Assembly (NCBI GenBank): GCA_913009655.1
Contig: CAJVWI010000003.1
Location: 62,001-126,000 of the forward strand
Direction: 5' to 3'
DNA length: 64,000 nt
From: an uncultured Cryomorphaceae bacterium
Lineage (GTDB): Bacteria; Bacteroidota; Bacteroidia; Flavobacteriales; Schleiferiaceae
A model generated the notes under the pieces. It saw only the letters and a program-made list of their open reading frames with translations, had not been told where the DNA came from and searched no databases. Both the position numbers and the translations under genes were made by a program. Positions 17,457 to 27,536 of the stretch are shown here, piece by piece. How positions within the stretch are numbered: position 1 is the first letter of the stretch; the number at the start of each line of letters is the position of its first letter.

Positions 17457-18611
17457 ATGAGTAATTGGAATTCATATTTCTGGAAATCGCTATGGAAGGG
17501 AGGCTTGTTGTCAATTGCTATAGGAATTGGTGTTTTGACTCTTGTTTACACTGAGAAATTCACAAATCAATTAAGGCTTCAAGAGAATAAAAGAATTGAA
17601 TTATGGGGTGATGCTATTTCTGTAATAGTTAATTCAGATGAAACTTCAGATTTAACCATGGCTACTAGAATTATAGAGCTCAATACAAGTATTCCACTTA
17701 TTCTGACTGATGATAAAAACAAAATTTTAACTTATCGAAATCTTTCAGTAAAAGACACTTCATCTTCCTTCATCAAGAAAGAATTAAAAAAGATGATTGC
17801 CTATTCTGAACCAATTGTGGTTAATCTTTCACCTGGTGTAAATCAATTTATTTATAGAAATGAATCAATAAGCTTAAAAAGGTTGAGGTTTTTTCCCCGT
17901 TTTCTATTAGGCATAATTGGTCTTTATGTTTTCCTGGCGTACTTAGCATTTAGTCGAGCTCGAAAAACAGAACAAGATCTAGTTTGGAATGGAATGGCAA
18001 AAGAGACTGCTCATCAACTTGGAACTCCTCTATCTGCATTATTTGGATGGACAACAATACTTGAAGAAGAAGGGGTTAATTCCTCAGCATTAAGAGAAAT
18101 TAAAAAAGATTTAGAAAGACTGCAGACTGTAGCTTTCAGATTTTCTAAAATCGGCTCTGCAATTGAGCCCAATCCCATTGATATATTAGTACTACTGACC
18201 CAGACTTCAGAATATCTACAAAGAAGAAGCCCAAAGTCTTTAAGAATAGAAATTGAAGCGCTAAACGAAGTGCCTAAAATAAATATTGAACCAGTTTTGA
18301 TTGGATGGGTGATTGAGAACTTGGTTCGAAATGCAATTGATTCAATGGACGGAAAAGGAGTCGTTAATATTTCCTTGGGAGTTTTAGAATCTTCTATTTA
18401 TATTGACATCTCAGATTCAGGAAAAGGAGTGAACTCTAATGATCGTCGAGCCATATTTAAACCGGGGTATACAACTAAAAGTAGAGGATGGGGGCTAGGA
18501 TTGTCACTGGCTAAAAGAATAATTGAAACGAGCCACGGGGGGAAGCTCTATTTGCTTAATTCACAATTGGATAAAGGAAGCGTTTTTAGGATAGAATTAA
18601 ACTCAATATAA
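17457..18611 (+). CDS. Sensor histidine kinase (orphan)
   Basis: Inner-membrane kinase of 384 residues. Transmembrane helices lie near 14-32 (GLLSIAIGIGVLTLVYT) and 147-163 (FLLGIIGLYVFLAYLAF) and enclose a ~110-residue periplasmic sensor region. The HisKA H-box is KETAHQLGTPLSALFGW with phospho-accepting H186. ATPase boxes follow: N-box ENLVRNAIDSMDG, G1 DISDSGKGV, F FKPGYTTKSRG and G2 GWGLGLSLAKRIIE. No response regulator gene is adjacent, so its partner lies elsewhere. It shares its stop region with hemW (no intergenic bases), implying co-transcription. Confidence 0.92.
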   Translation: MSNWNSYFWKSLWKGGLLSIAIGIGVLTLVYTEKFTNQLRLQENKRIELWGDAISVIVNSDETSDLTMATRIIELNTSIPLILTDDKNKILTYRNLSVKDTSSSFIKKELKKMIAYSEPIVVNLSPGVNQFIYRNESISLKRLRFFPRFLLGIIGLYVFLAYLAFSRARKTEQDLVWNGMAKETAHQLGTPLSALFGWTTILEEEGVNSSALREIKKDLERLQTVAFRFSKIGSAIEPNPIDILVLLTQTSEYLQRRSPKSLRIEIEALNEVPKINIEPVLIGWVIENLVRNAIDSMDGKGVVNISLGVLESSIYIDISDSGKGVNSNDRRAIFKPGYTTKSRGWGLGLSLAKRIIETSHGGKLYLLNSQLDKGSVFRIELNSI

Positions 18612-19724
18612 TTGGGACTATATATTCATATTCCTTTTTGCCGCAAAGCATGCAACTATTGTGACTTTCATTTTTCAACTCAACTTCTGGGAATAAAAGA
18701 TGTCATGGCATCAATGAAAAAAGAATTAAAATTAAGATTTAAAGCAGGTCCTCAAGAACAAGCAACTTATTATTGGGGAGGGGGCACTCCTTCTATATTG
18801 CCTAATATAGAAATGGCTTCATTAGCTCAAATAGCATTAGAAAATGCCCCTTTAAAAATAGGTGGAGAATTCACTCTCGAGGTTAATCCAGATGATGTTA
18901 CACATCAATCCTTAAAAGATTGGAAGAATATTGGAGTTAACCGATTAAGCATTGGTGTTCAGTCTTTCATGAATGATAAACTTGAATGGATGAATCGAAC
19001 ACATAATTCTGATCAAGCTCATTCTGCTATAAAGCGATCCCAGGATGCTGGTTTTGATAACATAAGTATTGATTTAATTTATGGAATTCCAGATTCATCA
19101 TTAGATGAATGGCAAAATAATGTAGGTATCGCTATAGAGACAGGAGTAGTTCATCTCTCTACCTATGCTCTAACAGTTGAAGAAAAAACAAAACTATTCT
19201 ATCAAATAAAGAAGGGGGAATCACATTCGCCCAAAGATGAGAGGGCAGAGGAAGATTTTCGATGGTATAGAAGGCACATAAATAAATTAGGCTGGGATCC
19301 CTATGAAATAAGTAATTCTTGCTTGCCAGGAAATAGATCAATTCATAATTCGATGTATTGGTCTGGGGAATCTTATTTTGGCATAGGTCCAGGAGCTCAT
19401 TCATATGATGGAAAACATATGCGACGTTGGAATATTAGTAATAACGGTAAATACAGAAGAGCTTTGGGTATGGATGATTCATGGTTTGAGGAAGAGCTTC
19501 TTGAACCCAAGGATCTCATTAACGAAAAGATTATGACCAGATTAAGAACTAAGGAAGGATTGGATTTTCGAGATCTAGGCAAATGGGCAAAAGAAGTGGA
19601 GAAATCATGGAAGCCACATGTTGATTCTAAAAGATTATTTAAAAATGAAATAGGAATATGGAAGCTTTTAGACCCTGGACTTTTTTGGGCTGATCGTATT
19701 GCATCAGATGGATTTATAACTTAA
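18612..19724 (+). CDS. hemW: HemW-like radical SAM protein (heme chaperone)
   Basis: The 370 residues open MGLYIHIPFC with the radical SAM cysteines C10, C14 and C17 (CRKACNYC), then YYWGGGTPS, NRLSIGVQSF and DLIYGIPDSS, all typical of HemW (formerly called HemN-like). HemW binds heme and is thought to deliver it to proteins; it is not the coproporphyrinogen oxidase. The start must be TTG at 18612: the triplet before it is the in-frame stop of the kinase, and the next ATG would remove the Fe-S motif. No other start is possible, so this is a genuine TTG start. Confidence 0.9.
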   Translation: MGLYIHIPFCRKACNYCDFHFSTQLLGIKDVMASMKKELKLRFKAGPQEQATYYWGGGTPSILPNIEMASLAQIALENAPLKIGGEFTLEVNPDDVTHQSLKDWKNIGVNRLSIGVQSFMNDKLEWMNRTHNSDQAHSAIKRSQDAGFDNISIDLIYGIPDSSLDEWQNNVGIAIETGVVHLSTYALTVEEKTKLFYQIKKGESHSPKDERAEEDFRWYRRHINKLGWDPYEISNSCLPGNRSIHNSMYWSGESYFGIGPGAHSYDGKHMRRWNISNNGKYRRALGMDDSWFEEELLEPKDLINEKIMTRLRTKEGLDFRDLGKWAKEVEKSWKPHVDSKRLFKNEIGIWKLLDPGLFWADRIASDGFIT

Positions 19725-19734
19725 ATTAATTTGG

Positions 19735-20469
19735 ATGAAAACCCCGGATTTAGTATATGATATCAGTACAGTAATTGAAGAGGGGCGCTCGCGCGCCTGG
19801 TATATTCCAGGAATGCAAAGAGACCCTGTTAAATTAGATGGATGGATAGGATCCGTGGATTTAGGTGGTGATGTTAATTTTTTCAATTTAAATATAAATC
19901 CACATGCACATGGAAGCCACACTGAAACTTTGGGGCATGTTTGTAAAAGCTGGCACCCAATAAGTGAGATCAGAATACCATTCATTCAGTCTGCTCTTTT
20001 AATTACGGTCAATTATGAAGATCAAGGAAAAGATGGAAAGATTATAAATTTAGATGAGGTAGAAAACGCATGGAAAAAATGGAAGCCATCAGCCGGCTTA
20101 ACGGCATTAGTTGTGAGAACAAATCCCAACTCTAATGAAAAAAAAATTACGAATTTCTCATCAAAAGATGCGCCTTTTTTTTCTGATAAAGTAGGTGAAT
20201 TCTTAAGGGAAAGGGGAATTTTACATTGGCTTGTTGATTTGCCAAGTGTTGATAGAGAGGAGGATGGCGGTGCGCTATTAACTCATAGAAGTTTTTGGGG
20301 TCTTGATCCGATGGAGAAAAGGGTTAGTGAAAAATCTCGTCCAGATGCGACAATATCTGAGCTTATTTTTATTGATGATTGTATAGAAGATGGCTATTGG
20401 ACCCTAGCAATGCAAGTTGCCGCAATTGCAAATGACGCTGCTCCTTCTAGACCGCTTTTGATGAGATAA
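19735..20469 (+). CDS. Cyclase-family protein (kynurenine-formamidase-like)
   Basis: 244 residues of the cyclase family (PF04199-like), metal-dependent hydrolases. The signature NPHAHGSHTETLGH corresponds to the family HGTHxDxPxH metal-binding motif, and HWLVDLPSVDRE is a second conserved block. It could be the arylformamidase of tryptophan catabolism, which would fit the aminomuconate-type dehydrogenase at 12.9 kb. Family members also act on other amides and lactones, so the substrate is uncertain. It begins 10 bp after hemW and may be in its operon. The product has no signal peptide. Confidence 0.78.
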   Translation: MKTPDLVYDISTVIEEGRSRAWYIPGMQRDPVKLDGWIGSVDLGGDVNFFNLNINPHAHGSHTETLGHVCKSWHPISEIRIPFIQSALLITVNYEDQGKDGKIINLDEVENAWKKWKPSAGLTALVVRTNPNSNEKKITNFSSKDAPFFSDKVGEFLRERGILHWLVDLPSVDREEDGGALLTHRSFWGLDPMEKRVSEKSRPDATISELIFIDDCIEDGYWTLAMQVAAIANDAAPSRPLLMR

Positions 20470-20520
20470 AAATATTTTTAATAGTAATTTATATCTTCAA
20501 CCTTTCCATTTATCTGACCT

Positions 20521-20528
20521 TACCTTTG
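20521..20528 (+). promoter_or_regulatory. -7 element before the MMPL gene
   Basis: TACCTTTG matches TAnnTTTG exactly, seven nucleotides before the ATG at 20536. No standard -33 TTG. If used, transcription would start within a few bases of the ATG. Confidence 0.45.
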
Positions 20529-20535
20529 TAAGTCT

Positions 20536-22887
20536 ATGTGGGAGAGTTTCGGCCATTTTATTTTAAAAAATCGTAAAGGTGTTTTGCTTTTCTGGATTCT
20601 CTATGTTTTATTTATGGGATTTGCAGGAAGAAATGTTGATATCAGTTATCATTTCGCAAAAATGTTACCTTCGGACGATTCCGTTTTCACAACTTATATA
20701 AAATTTCAAGAAGAGTTTACTGGATCTGGCAACTCTATAGTTTTAGGAGCCAAAGACAATGCTTTTTTCACTCCTTCTGTCCTAAATGCCTGGCAGAACA
20801 TGGCCGAAAGATTGGAGAAAGAGGACGAAGTAACGGGTGTATTATCGCTGCATAACGCAGTCGATATTGTTTTAGGGGATAAGGAAGGAGAAAAAATGCA
20901 ATCGCTTGGAATTATGGAAGGCAAAGTTGACAGCCCCCAGAAAGCATTTAAAATAAAGGATCATTATGATGCTCTTCCTATTTATCATGGGTTACTAAGC
21001 AGCCGTGATAATGAAACGCATTTGATGGCGATTTCCATAACTGAAAAGGCAAATTATAGCGAAATCATTTATGATTTATTTGATCGAATTCATAGGGAGA
21101 CAAAGAGGTTTGAACGAAGAACAGGAATTCCAATTGAGGTTTCGGGTCTACCGTATTTGCGGCTTAATAATGCGAGGTCAATAAAAAGTGAAATAAATCT
21201 TTTTATGATACTTACAGCTTTAGTAACAGTTTTAATAATGCTCATTCTTTTGAGAAGCATGCGTGCTGCAATTATTGCATTAGTGGTGGTAGCTGTCGGT
21301 GTTGTTGGCTCATTTGGAATAATGGGGTTACTTGGATTCAAGATCACATTATTTTCGGCACTATTGCCTCCATTGCTGATTGTTATTGTTGTTCCAAACT
21401 GCATTTTTTTTATAAATAAATACCATCAAGAATATTCTAAGGATAAAAAAGTAAAACCTGCATTGCTTCATACAGTTAAAAAAATAGGTGGCGTAGCGTT
21501 TTTAACAAATACCACAACAGCACTTGGTTTTGCGACTTTTGCCCTGACTTCAAGCGATGCACTAGTTCATTTCGGAGTAGCCGCAACTTTAAATATTCTT
21601 GTAGTCTATGTTCTTTCATTGACTATGATTCCAGTTCTTTATAGTTGGCTTTCAGAGCCTAAGGAAAGACATTATAATCATTTGAATCAAAAGTGGATTA
21701 CGAAATGGATTGAATGGTTGGTCCGCATCTCAGAATATCATAGAAGCAAAGTATACTTGGGTGCTTTATTAGTCGCTTTTTTTGGAGTTTTTGGAATGAC
21801 ATTAATGGAAACTACAGGAAATCTAACTACTGATATAAACCCTAATGATCCATTGGTTACTCAAATGAGATTTTTTGAGAAGGAGATGGGTGGAGTTATT
21901 CCTTTAGATATTATTATTGATTCGCGATCAGAAAACGGAATTGAAAAATCAAAACTTTTAAGAAGGGTAGATGACTTCCAGACTAAACTCGATACTTTCC
22001 CTAACCTTTCAAGATCTTTGTCATTAATTGATATGTTGAAGTTTGGTCGCCAGGCCTATTATGGAGGTGACCCATTATTCTATGCTTTACCAAATAGTCA
22101 AGAGAGGACATTGATAGCATCTTCATTACCGAATTTAGATAGTAAGAATTTAGACTTTCTTACAAATGGATTTGCTGATGAGAAAAATCAAAAGATGAGG
22201 GTTTCTGTCCAAGTTAAGGATTTACCTAGGCCCGAAATGATTCAATTGATAAGAAAAGTGCAGAAATTGGCGGATAGCATATTTAGCAAAGAAGATTATG
22301 ATGTTGAATATACTGGGGCAAGTATAATATTTCTTAGAAGCACAAAATTTTTAATAAACAACCTGGTCCTTAGTTTGCTCTTGGCAATTGGCTTGATATC
22401 ATTAATCATGGCATTTCTTTTTAAAACCTCCAGAATGGTTATTGTTGCTATTATCCCAAATCTTTTACCACTATTAATGACAGCCGGATTAATGGGTTGG
22501 TTTGGTATTCCAGTAAAGCCATCAACAGTTCTTATTTTTTCTATTTCATTCGGTATTTCTATAGATGATACATTACATTATTTAGCAAGATATAGACAAG
22601 AATTAATAGGTAATGGTCATAATATATCTCGCGCCGCTATTGCAGCTATTAGAGAGACAGGAATCAGCATGTTTTATACGAGTATAGTTTTATTTTCGGG
22701 ATTTTTCATTTTTTTAGCATCTGATTTTGGTGGTACTCAAGCTCTAGGTCTTTTGGTTTCCATTACTTTAGTTTTTGCCATGTTTTCAAATTTAATTTTA
22801 CTGCCTAGTCTTCTTATATCACTGGATAAAGTGATCACTGGATCCGAGATGGAGAATATATTAATTGATTTAGCTGAGGACGAATGA
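20536..22887 (+). CDS. RND/MMPL-superfamily transporter
   Basis: 783-residue inner-membrane protein with two similar halves, each a helix ([34 protein letters not shown]), a large periplasmic loop and a bundle of five helices: 12 membrane segments in all. Conserved features include [17 protein letters not shown] before the first bundle, [20 protein letters not shown] in TM4 and [20 protein letters not shown] in the second half, where the acidic pair is characteristic of proton-coupled members. MMPL-type exporters move lipids, hopanoids or similar hydrophobic molecules. It is the first gene of a tight cluster with rfbA and a polyprenyl synthase (ATGA overlaps). Confidence 0.88.
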   Translation: MWESFGHFILKNRKGVLLFWILYVLFMGFAGRNVDISYHFAKMLPSDDSVFTTYIKFQEEFTGSGNSIVLGAKDNAFFTPSVLNAWQNMAERLEKEDEVTGVLSLHNAVDIVLGDKEGEKMQSLGIMEGKVDSPQKAFKIKDHYDALPIYHGLLSSRDNETHLMAISITEKANYSEIIYDLFDRIHRETKRFERRTGIPIEVSGLPYLRLNNARSIKSEINLFMILTALVTVLIMLILLRSMRAAIIALVVVAVGVVGSFGIMGLLGFKITLFSALLPPLLIVIVVPNCIFFINKYHQEYSKDKKVKPALLHTVKKIGGVAFLTNTTTALGFATFALTSSDALVHFGVAATLNILVVYVLSLTMIPVLYSWLSEPKERHYNHLNQKWITKWIEWLVRISEYHRSKVYLGALLVAFFGVFGMTLMETTGNLTTDINPNDPLVTQMRFFEKEMGGVIPLDIIIDSRSENGIEKSKLLRRVDDFQTKLDTFPNLSRSLSLIDMLKFGRQAYYGGDPLFYALPNSQERTLIASSLPNLDSKNLDFLTNGFADEKNQKMRVSVQVKDLPRPEMIQLIRKVQKLADSIFSKEDYDVEYTGASIIFLRSTKFLINNLVLSLLLAIGLISLIMAFLFKTSRMVIVAIIPNLLPLLMTAGLMGWFGIPVKPSTVLIFSISFGISIDDTLHYLARYRQELIGNGHNISRAAIAAIRETGISMFYTSIVLFSGFFIFLASDFGGTQALGLLVSITLVFAMFSNLILLPSLLISLDKVITGSEMENILIDLAEDE

Positions 22888-23744
22888 AAGGAATAATACT
22901 TGCTGGTGGTTCAGGAACTAGACTGTACCCGTTAACTAAAGTTGTTAGTAAACAATTGATGCCTATATATGATAAGCCAATGATTTATTATCCTCTGGCA
23001 ACACTAATGGAATCCGGAATTCAGGAGATACTAATAATAAGCACTCCAGAAGATTTACCCTTATTTAAAAAACTTCTTGGCGATGGGGAAAGGTTAGGTT
23101 GTTCTTTTTCTTACGCGGCTCAAGAAAAGCCTAATGGCCTTGCTCAGGCCTTTGTTATTGGAAAAAAATTCATTGGAGATGATTCAGTCGCTCTTATTTT
23201 AGGTGATAATATTTTTCATGGCGATGGTCTTAAGAAAGTATTAAGTCAATCAAAAAATCATGAAGGAGCAACAATTTTTGCATATCAGGTAACGGATCCC
23301 GAGAGATATGGAGTTGTTGATTTTGATGAAAATGGAAAAGTTATTTCTCTTGAAGAAAAACCAAAAAACCCTGCTAGTAATTTTGCTGTTCCTGGTCTAT
23401 ATTTTTTCGATAATAGCGTTGTAGACATTGCAGCCAAACTTAAGCCTAGCTCAAGAGGTGAGTATGAAATCACAGATGTCAATTTAGAATACTTGAGTAG
23501 AGGCGATTTACATGTAAAGGTTTTGGAAAGAGGTACAGCATGGCTTGATACAGGTACATTTAATAGTCTAATGGAAGCTGGGCAATTTGTTCAAATCATG
23601 GAAAGTCGAGGTGGAATTAAAGTGGCTTGTATAGAAGAAGTAGCATATCGAATGGCTTATATAGACGCCCACCAGCTTCTCGAGTTAGCTAAACCTTTGA
23701 TTAAAAGTGGCTATGGCAAATACTTAGAAGGACTTTTATTATGA
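22884..23744 (+). CDS. rfbA: Glucose-1-phosphate thymidylyltransferase
   Basis: Makes dTDP-glucose from dTTP and glucose 1-phosphate, the first step toward dTDP-rhamnose and other deoxysugars. 286 residues. The nucleotide-binding start is [18 protein letters not shown], followed by [28 protein letters not shown] and [19 protein letters not shown], all diagnostic for RfbA/RmlA. It overlaps the MMPL gene and the next gene by ATGA, so the three are translationally coupled. The rest of the rml pathway is not in this window. Confidence 0.95.
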   Translation: MKGIILAGGSGTRLYPLTKVVSKQLMPIYDKPMIYYPLATLMESGIQEILIISTPEDLPLFKKLLGDGERLGCSFSYAAQEKPNGLAQAFVIGKKFIGDDSVALILGDNIFHGDGLKKVLSQSKNHEGATIFAYQVTDPERYGVVDFDENGKVISLEEKPKNPASNFAVPGLYFFDNSVVDIAAKLKPSSRGEYEITDVNLEYLSRGDLHVKVLERGTAWLDTGTFNSLMEAGQFVQIMESRGGIKVACIEEVAYRMAYIDAHQLLELAKPLIKSGYGKYLEGLLL

Positions 23745-24706
23745 ATTCTGTAGATCGTCTAAGGAAAATATTTTTGAGGTCTTTAGAATCAGACTTTAGC
23801 GAGCCAGAATGGAATAGACAGCCTGACTCTTTATATGCCCCTCAGAGATATATTTTAGGAATAGGTGGAAAACGGTTGCGGCCAATTCTAGCTTTAATGG
23901 CTGTCGAATCCATGGGGAGAAATGCCTTGGAGGGGCTGCCAGTGGCTCACGCAGTGGAAAAATTTCATAATTTTTCTCTTATTCATGACGATATTATGGA
24001 TGAAGCCCCTATTCGGAGGGGTAAAGCAACAGTTCATGAAAATTGGGGGATAAATACAGGAATACTCTCAGGGGATGCATTATTGGTAATGGCATATAGG
24101 TCATTACTTAAAGCTCCGAAAAGCATTACTTATGACCTTCTTGAAATATTTAATCAAACGGCGCTTGAAGTTTGTGAGGGTCAACAAATGGATATGGATT
24201 TTGAATCTCTTGACCGAATTGAAGAAGGTCAGTATTTAAATATGATAAGAAATAAAACTGCCGCTTTAATCGGCTGTTCGTTACAAATGGGCTCATTAAT
24301 CGCCGGCGCATCAAAAGAAGTTTCAAAATCATTATTTAACTTTGGAATAGAATTAGGTATAAGCTTTCAAATTCATGATGATCTATTAGATGCATTTGGA
24401 TCAGTAGAAACTTTTGGAAAACAAATTGGTGGCGATATACATTCTCAAAAGAAAACACTGCTTTGGACACACTTTTCAAATCATCGACCAGATGCATTAA
24501 AATCAATTCTTAAGTCGGAATCTAAGGATAAAGTCCAGGAAATTCTTTCCGCAATGGAATCTTCAGGAAGTAGAGCTTACGTTGAGGACCAGAGAAAAAA
24601 ACATTTTGATCTGGCGATTTCATCATTGCACAATGTAAAAAATGATAATTGCGATATAAAAGACTTGGAGAGTTTAGCAAATTGGATTTTTGATAGAGAA
24701 GTATGA
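23741..24706 (+). CDS. Polyprenyl (farnesyl/geranylgeranyl-type) diphosphate synthase
   Basis: Condenses isopentenyl diphosphate with allylic diphosphates. The 321 residues contain [13 protein letters not shown], the first aspartate-rich motif in [21 protein letters not shown] (DDIMD), and the second in [13 protein letters not shown] (DDLLD). The residues before the first motif ([16 protein letters not shown]) are Phe/His, in the range of C15-C20 enzymes, but product chain length cannot be settled by eye. It overlaps rfbA by 4 bp. The association with an MMPL exporter and RfbA may reflect lipid-carrier or glycolipid metabolism. Confidence 0.9.
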   Translation: MNSVDRLRKIFLRSLESDFSEPEWNRQPDSLYAPQRYILGIGGKRLRPILALMAVESMGRNALEGLPVAHAVEKFHNFSLIHDDIMDEAPIRRGKATVHENWGINTGILSGDALLVMAYRSLLKAPKSITYDLLEIFNQTALEVCEGQQMDMDFESLDRIEEGQYLNMIRNKTAALIGCSLQMGSLIAGASKEVSKSLFNFGIELGISFQIHDDLLDAFGSVETFGKQIGGDIHSQKKTLLWTHFSNHRPDALKSILKSESKDKVQEILSAMESSGSRAYVEDQRKKHFDLAISSLHNVKNDNCDIKDLESLANWIFDREV

Positions 24707-24735
24707 TAATCCTCAATGGTATATTATTCAACCCT

Positions 24736-24757
24736 AATCCTTAAATTCATAAGGATT
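24736..24757. terminator. Possible weak terminator hairpin
   Basis: AATCCTTA (24736-24743) and TAAGGATT (24750-24757) form an 8-bp stem with a 6-nt loop downstream of the polyprenyl synthase gene. No U-tract of convincing length follows. Confidence 0.35.
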
Positions 24758-24767
24758 TAAATTGATG

Positions 24768-24775
24768 TAATTTTG
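24768..24775 (+). promoter_or_regulatory. Candidate -7 element of sucA
   Basis: TAATTTTG matches TAnnTTTG exactly, 23 nt before the ATG at 24799. There is no TTG at standard spacing upstream. Confidence 0.4.
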
Positions 24776-24798
24776 ATATTCTGAATAAAAATAACTTT

Positions 24799-27525
24799 AT
24801 GGATCGCTTCTCCTTCTTAGGAACCTCACATATTGGCTTTATTGAAGACTTGTATCAAAAATACTTGTCAAGTCCTGACCTTGTTGAACCTTCATGGCGA
24901 GCATTTTTTCAAGGATATGACTTCTCTAAATCTGATTTTGGGGATATTCTAGAAGACGGCAAACTAGCAGTTCCTGACGAAGTAAGAAAGGAATTCGCAG
25001 TCCTAAATCTTGTTCAAGGCTATAGGACAAGAGGTCATCTCTTCACTAGAACAAATCCTGTGCGGACCAGAAGGAAATATAGTCCTGACCTAGCTTTGAA
25101 AAACTTTGGCCTGAATAATGATGACTTGGACTTGAAATTTCAAGCTGCCTCGGAGTTGGGTATTACTGCTCCAGCTGAATTAAGAGATATTGTAAGACAC
25201 CTTGAAAATACTTATTGCCGATCTATTGGCGTTGAATATATGTATGTTCGAGAACCTGATGTCATTAGTTGGATTCAGAAATTTATTCATCGGAACGAAA
25301 ATGCAGCTCTTCTTGAACCAAAGGAAAAACTCCATATTTTACATAAACTAAATGAGGCAGTAGCTTTTGAAAGTTTTTTAAATACCAAATTTGTTGGTCA
25401 AAAACGATTTTCAATTGAAGGGGCTGAAAATTTAATTCCGGGATTAGACTTCATGCTTCAAAAAGCTGCTGTTTTAGGAGTTGAAGAGGTCGTTTTAGGA
25501 ATGGCTCATCGAGGAAGGCTTAACGTATTGACAAATATTTTTGGAAAGCCGGCTTCTCAAATATTCTCAGAGTTTGAAGGCAAGAAATTTTTAGAAGATG
25601 ACTTTGATGGAGATGTGAAATATCACTTAGGTTATACAGCTGAACGATTGCTAGACAATGGTAAAAAGTTGAAGCTCAACATTGCTCCTAACCCTTCCCA
25701 TCTTGAAGCTGTTGATCCTATAGTTGCCGGGATAGCACGGGCGAAAAGTAATGCTAACTATCCAGATAGTCCAAATAAAGTATTACCCATTATGATTCAT
25801 GGTGATGCTGCAATAGCTGGCCAAGGAGTTGTCTATGAAGTTATTCAAATGGAACGTTTATCTGGTTATGGGACCGAAGGAACAATACATTTAGTCATTA
25901 ATAATCAGGTTGGCTTTACTACAAATTTTATTGATGGTCGTTCTTCCACATACTGCACTGATGTCGCAAAGGTTGTCTTAGCGCCAGTTTTACATGTCAA
26001 CGGAGATGATGCTGAGGCGGTCGTTCATGCCATGCACTTTGCCATTGAATATAGACAACGTTGGCATCAAGATGTTTTTATTGATTTACTTTGCTATCGA
26101 AAGTATGGCCATAATGAGGGTGATGAACCCCGATTTACTCAGCCACTTCTTTACAAGGCAATTTCTAAGCATTCGAACCCTCGAAAAATATATTTTGATA
26201 CATTAGTTTCAAACGGAGAGGTTTCCTCAGGTTTAGTTGTTGAAATGGAATCCGAATTCAAGAATATGCTAGAAGGGCTCTTTGATGACTCAAAGAAAAT
26301 AGAAAAAAATTCAATTGTCCCTTTCATGTTAGATGAATGGAACGGTTATCCAAGAGCAAAGAACCGTGATGTTTTTAATTTACCTGAAACTAAGGTAATT
26401 AGAGATCGTTTAGATCAAGTTGCAAAGGCTTTAACGGATTTACCAAAAGATAAAAAATTCTTTAAAAAGATCATTCGCTTAATTGGAGATAGAGCTCAAA
26501 TGGCTTTTGAGAAGAACGCTCTAGATTGGGGAATGGCCGAGATGATGGCCTATGGAACTCTTCTGCAGGATGGGTTTAATATAAGAATATCAGGAGAAGA
26601 TGTTGAAAGAGGTACTTTTTCTCACCGTCACGCTATAATCACATTGGAGGACTCCGAGGAAGAGTTATCATTGCTTGACAATGTTCCAAATTCAAAAGGA
26701 AGATTTGCTATTTATAATTCACATCTTTCTGAATATGCTGTTCTCGGATATGATTATGGATATGCAATGGCAAGCCCGCAGTCATTGGTAATATGGGAAG
26801 CTCAATTTGGAGATTTCTCAAATGGCGCTCAAATTATAATAGATCAATTTATCGCTGCCGCAGAGGATAAGTGGAAAGTTCAAAGTGGTTTGGTTATGCT
26901 ACTCCCGCATGGATATGAAGGGCAGGGTGCTGAGCACTCTTCAGCACGAATAGAGAGATTTCTTCAGCTTTGTGCTCAGAATAATATGTTTGTTTGTAAC
27001 CCTACCACCCCTGCGAATCACTTTCATTTACTCCGACGCCAAATGCATCAAAAATTTCGGAAGCCTCTAATTGTGATGAGTCCGAAAAGTTTGTTACGTC
27101 ATCCTATGGCAACATCAACCATGGAGGATCTAAGTGATGGAAGTTTTCAAACGGTCATACCTGATACACTTCCCAAAAGTGGAATTACTAGGGTGGTTTT
27201 CTGCTCAGGAAAGTTGTTTTACGAACTTCTTGAGGAGAGAAATAAGAGAAAAGACATGGAAACGGCGATTATTCGTTTAGAGCAATTATATCCTTTACCA
27301 AAAAAAGAAATCGATTTAGAATTGGCAAAGTATGAAGGTAAAATAAAAATAATATGGGCTCAAGAAGAACCCGCCAACATGGGGGCTTGGACATATCTTA
27401 GAGTAAATACAGATTATCCATTTAAGTGTATCTCTCCTAAAATTTCTGCTTCAACTGCTCCGGGATCGAAGCAAGCAGCAACACAAATTCAAAAAAAAAT
27501 AATAAATAAAACGTTTGAAAGTTAA
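24799..27525 (+). CDS. sucA: 2-oxoglutarate dehydrogenase E1 component
   Basis: Thiamine-diphosphate enzyme that decarboxylates 2-oxoglutarate and transfers succinyl to E2. The 908 residues start MDRFSFLGTSHIGFIEDLYQ, the E2-binding N-terminal peptide. Motifs include GMAHRGRLNVLTNI, HLGYTAER, the ThDP loop around HGDAAIAGQGVVYEVIQM, NNQVGFTT, RHAIITLEDSEEE, and the late ILPHGYEGQGAEHSSARIE-type block. GTFSHRHA is characteristic of the E1o family. Standard length. The gene for E2 follows after 11 bp. E3 is not in the window. The thiamine diphosphate it needs is supplied by ThiL (4.4 kb). Confidence 0.96.
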   Translation: MDRFSFLGTSHIGFIEDLYQKYLSSPDLVEPSWRAFFQGYDFSKSDFGDILEDGKLAVPDEVRKEFAVLNLVQGYRTRGHLFTRTNPVRTRRKYSPDLALKNFGLNNDDLDLKFQAASELGITAPAELRDIVRHLENTYCRSIGVEYMYVREPDVISWIQKFIHRNENAALLEPKEKLHILHKLNEAVAFESFLNTKFVGQKRFSIEGAENLIPGLDFMLQKAAVLGVEEVVLGMAHRGRLNVLTNIFGKPASQIFSEFEGKKFLEDDFDGDVKYHLGYTAERLLDNGKKLKLNIAPNPSHLEAVDPIVAGIARAKSNANYPDSPNKVLPIMIHGDAAIAGQGVVYEVIQMERLSGYGTEGTIHLVINNQVGFTTNFIDGRSSTYCTDVAKVVLAPVLHVNGDDAEAVVHAMHFAIEYRQRWHQDVFIDLLCYRKYGHNEGDEPRFTQPLLYKAISKHSNPRKIYFDTLVSNGEVSSGLVVEMESEFKNMLEGLFDDSKKIEKNSIVPFMLDEWNGYPRAKNRDVFNLPETKVIRDRLDQVAKALTDLPKDKKFFKKIIRLIGDRAQMAFEKNALDWGMAEMMAYGTLLQDGFNIRISGEDVERGTFSHRHAIITLEDSEEELSLLDNVPNSKGRFAIYNSHLSEYAVLGYDYGYAMASPQSLVIWEAQFGDFSNGAQIIIDQFIAAAEDKWKVQSGLVMLLPHGYEGQGAEHSSARIERFLQLCAQNNMFVCNPTTPANHFHLLRRQMHQKFRKPLIVMSPKSLLRHPMATSTMEDLSDGSFQTVIPDTLPKSGITRVVFCSGKLFYELLEERNKRKDMETAIIRLEQLYPLPKKEIDLELAKYEGKIKIIWAQEEPANMGAWTYLRVNTDYPFKCISPKISASTAPGSKQAATQIQKKIINKTFES

Positions 27526-27536
27526 TATTCAGTGTT

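Noticed and set aside
12143-20469. A single kynurenine operon joining SDR, ALDH and cyclase genes
   Set aside because: A strong terminator, two minus-strand secreted-protein genes, the phosphoesterase and unrelated kinase/hemW genes separate them, so only a functional link can be suggested.
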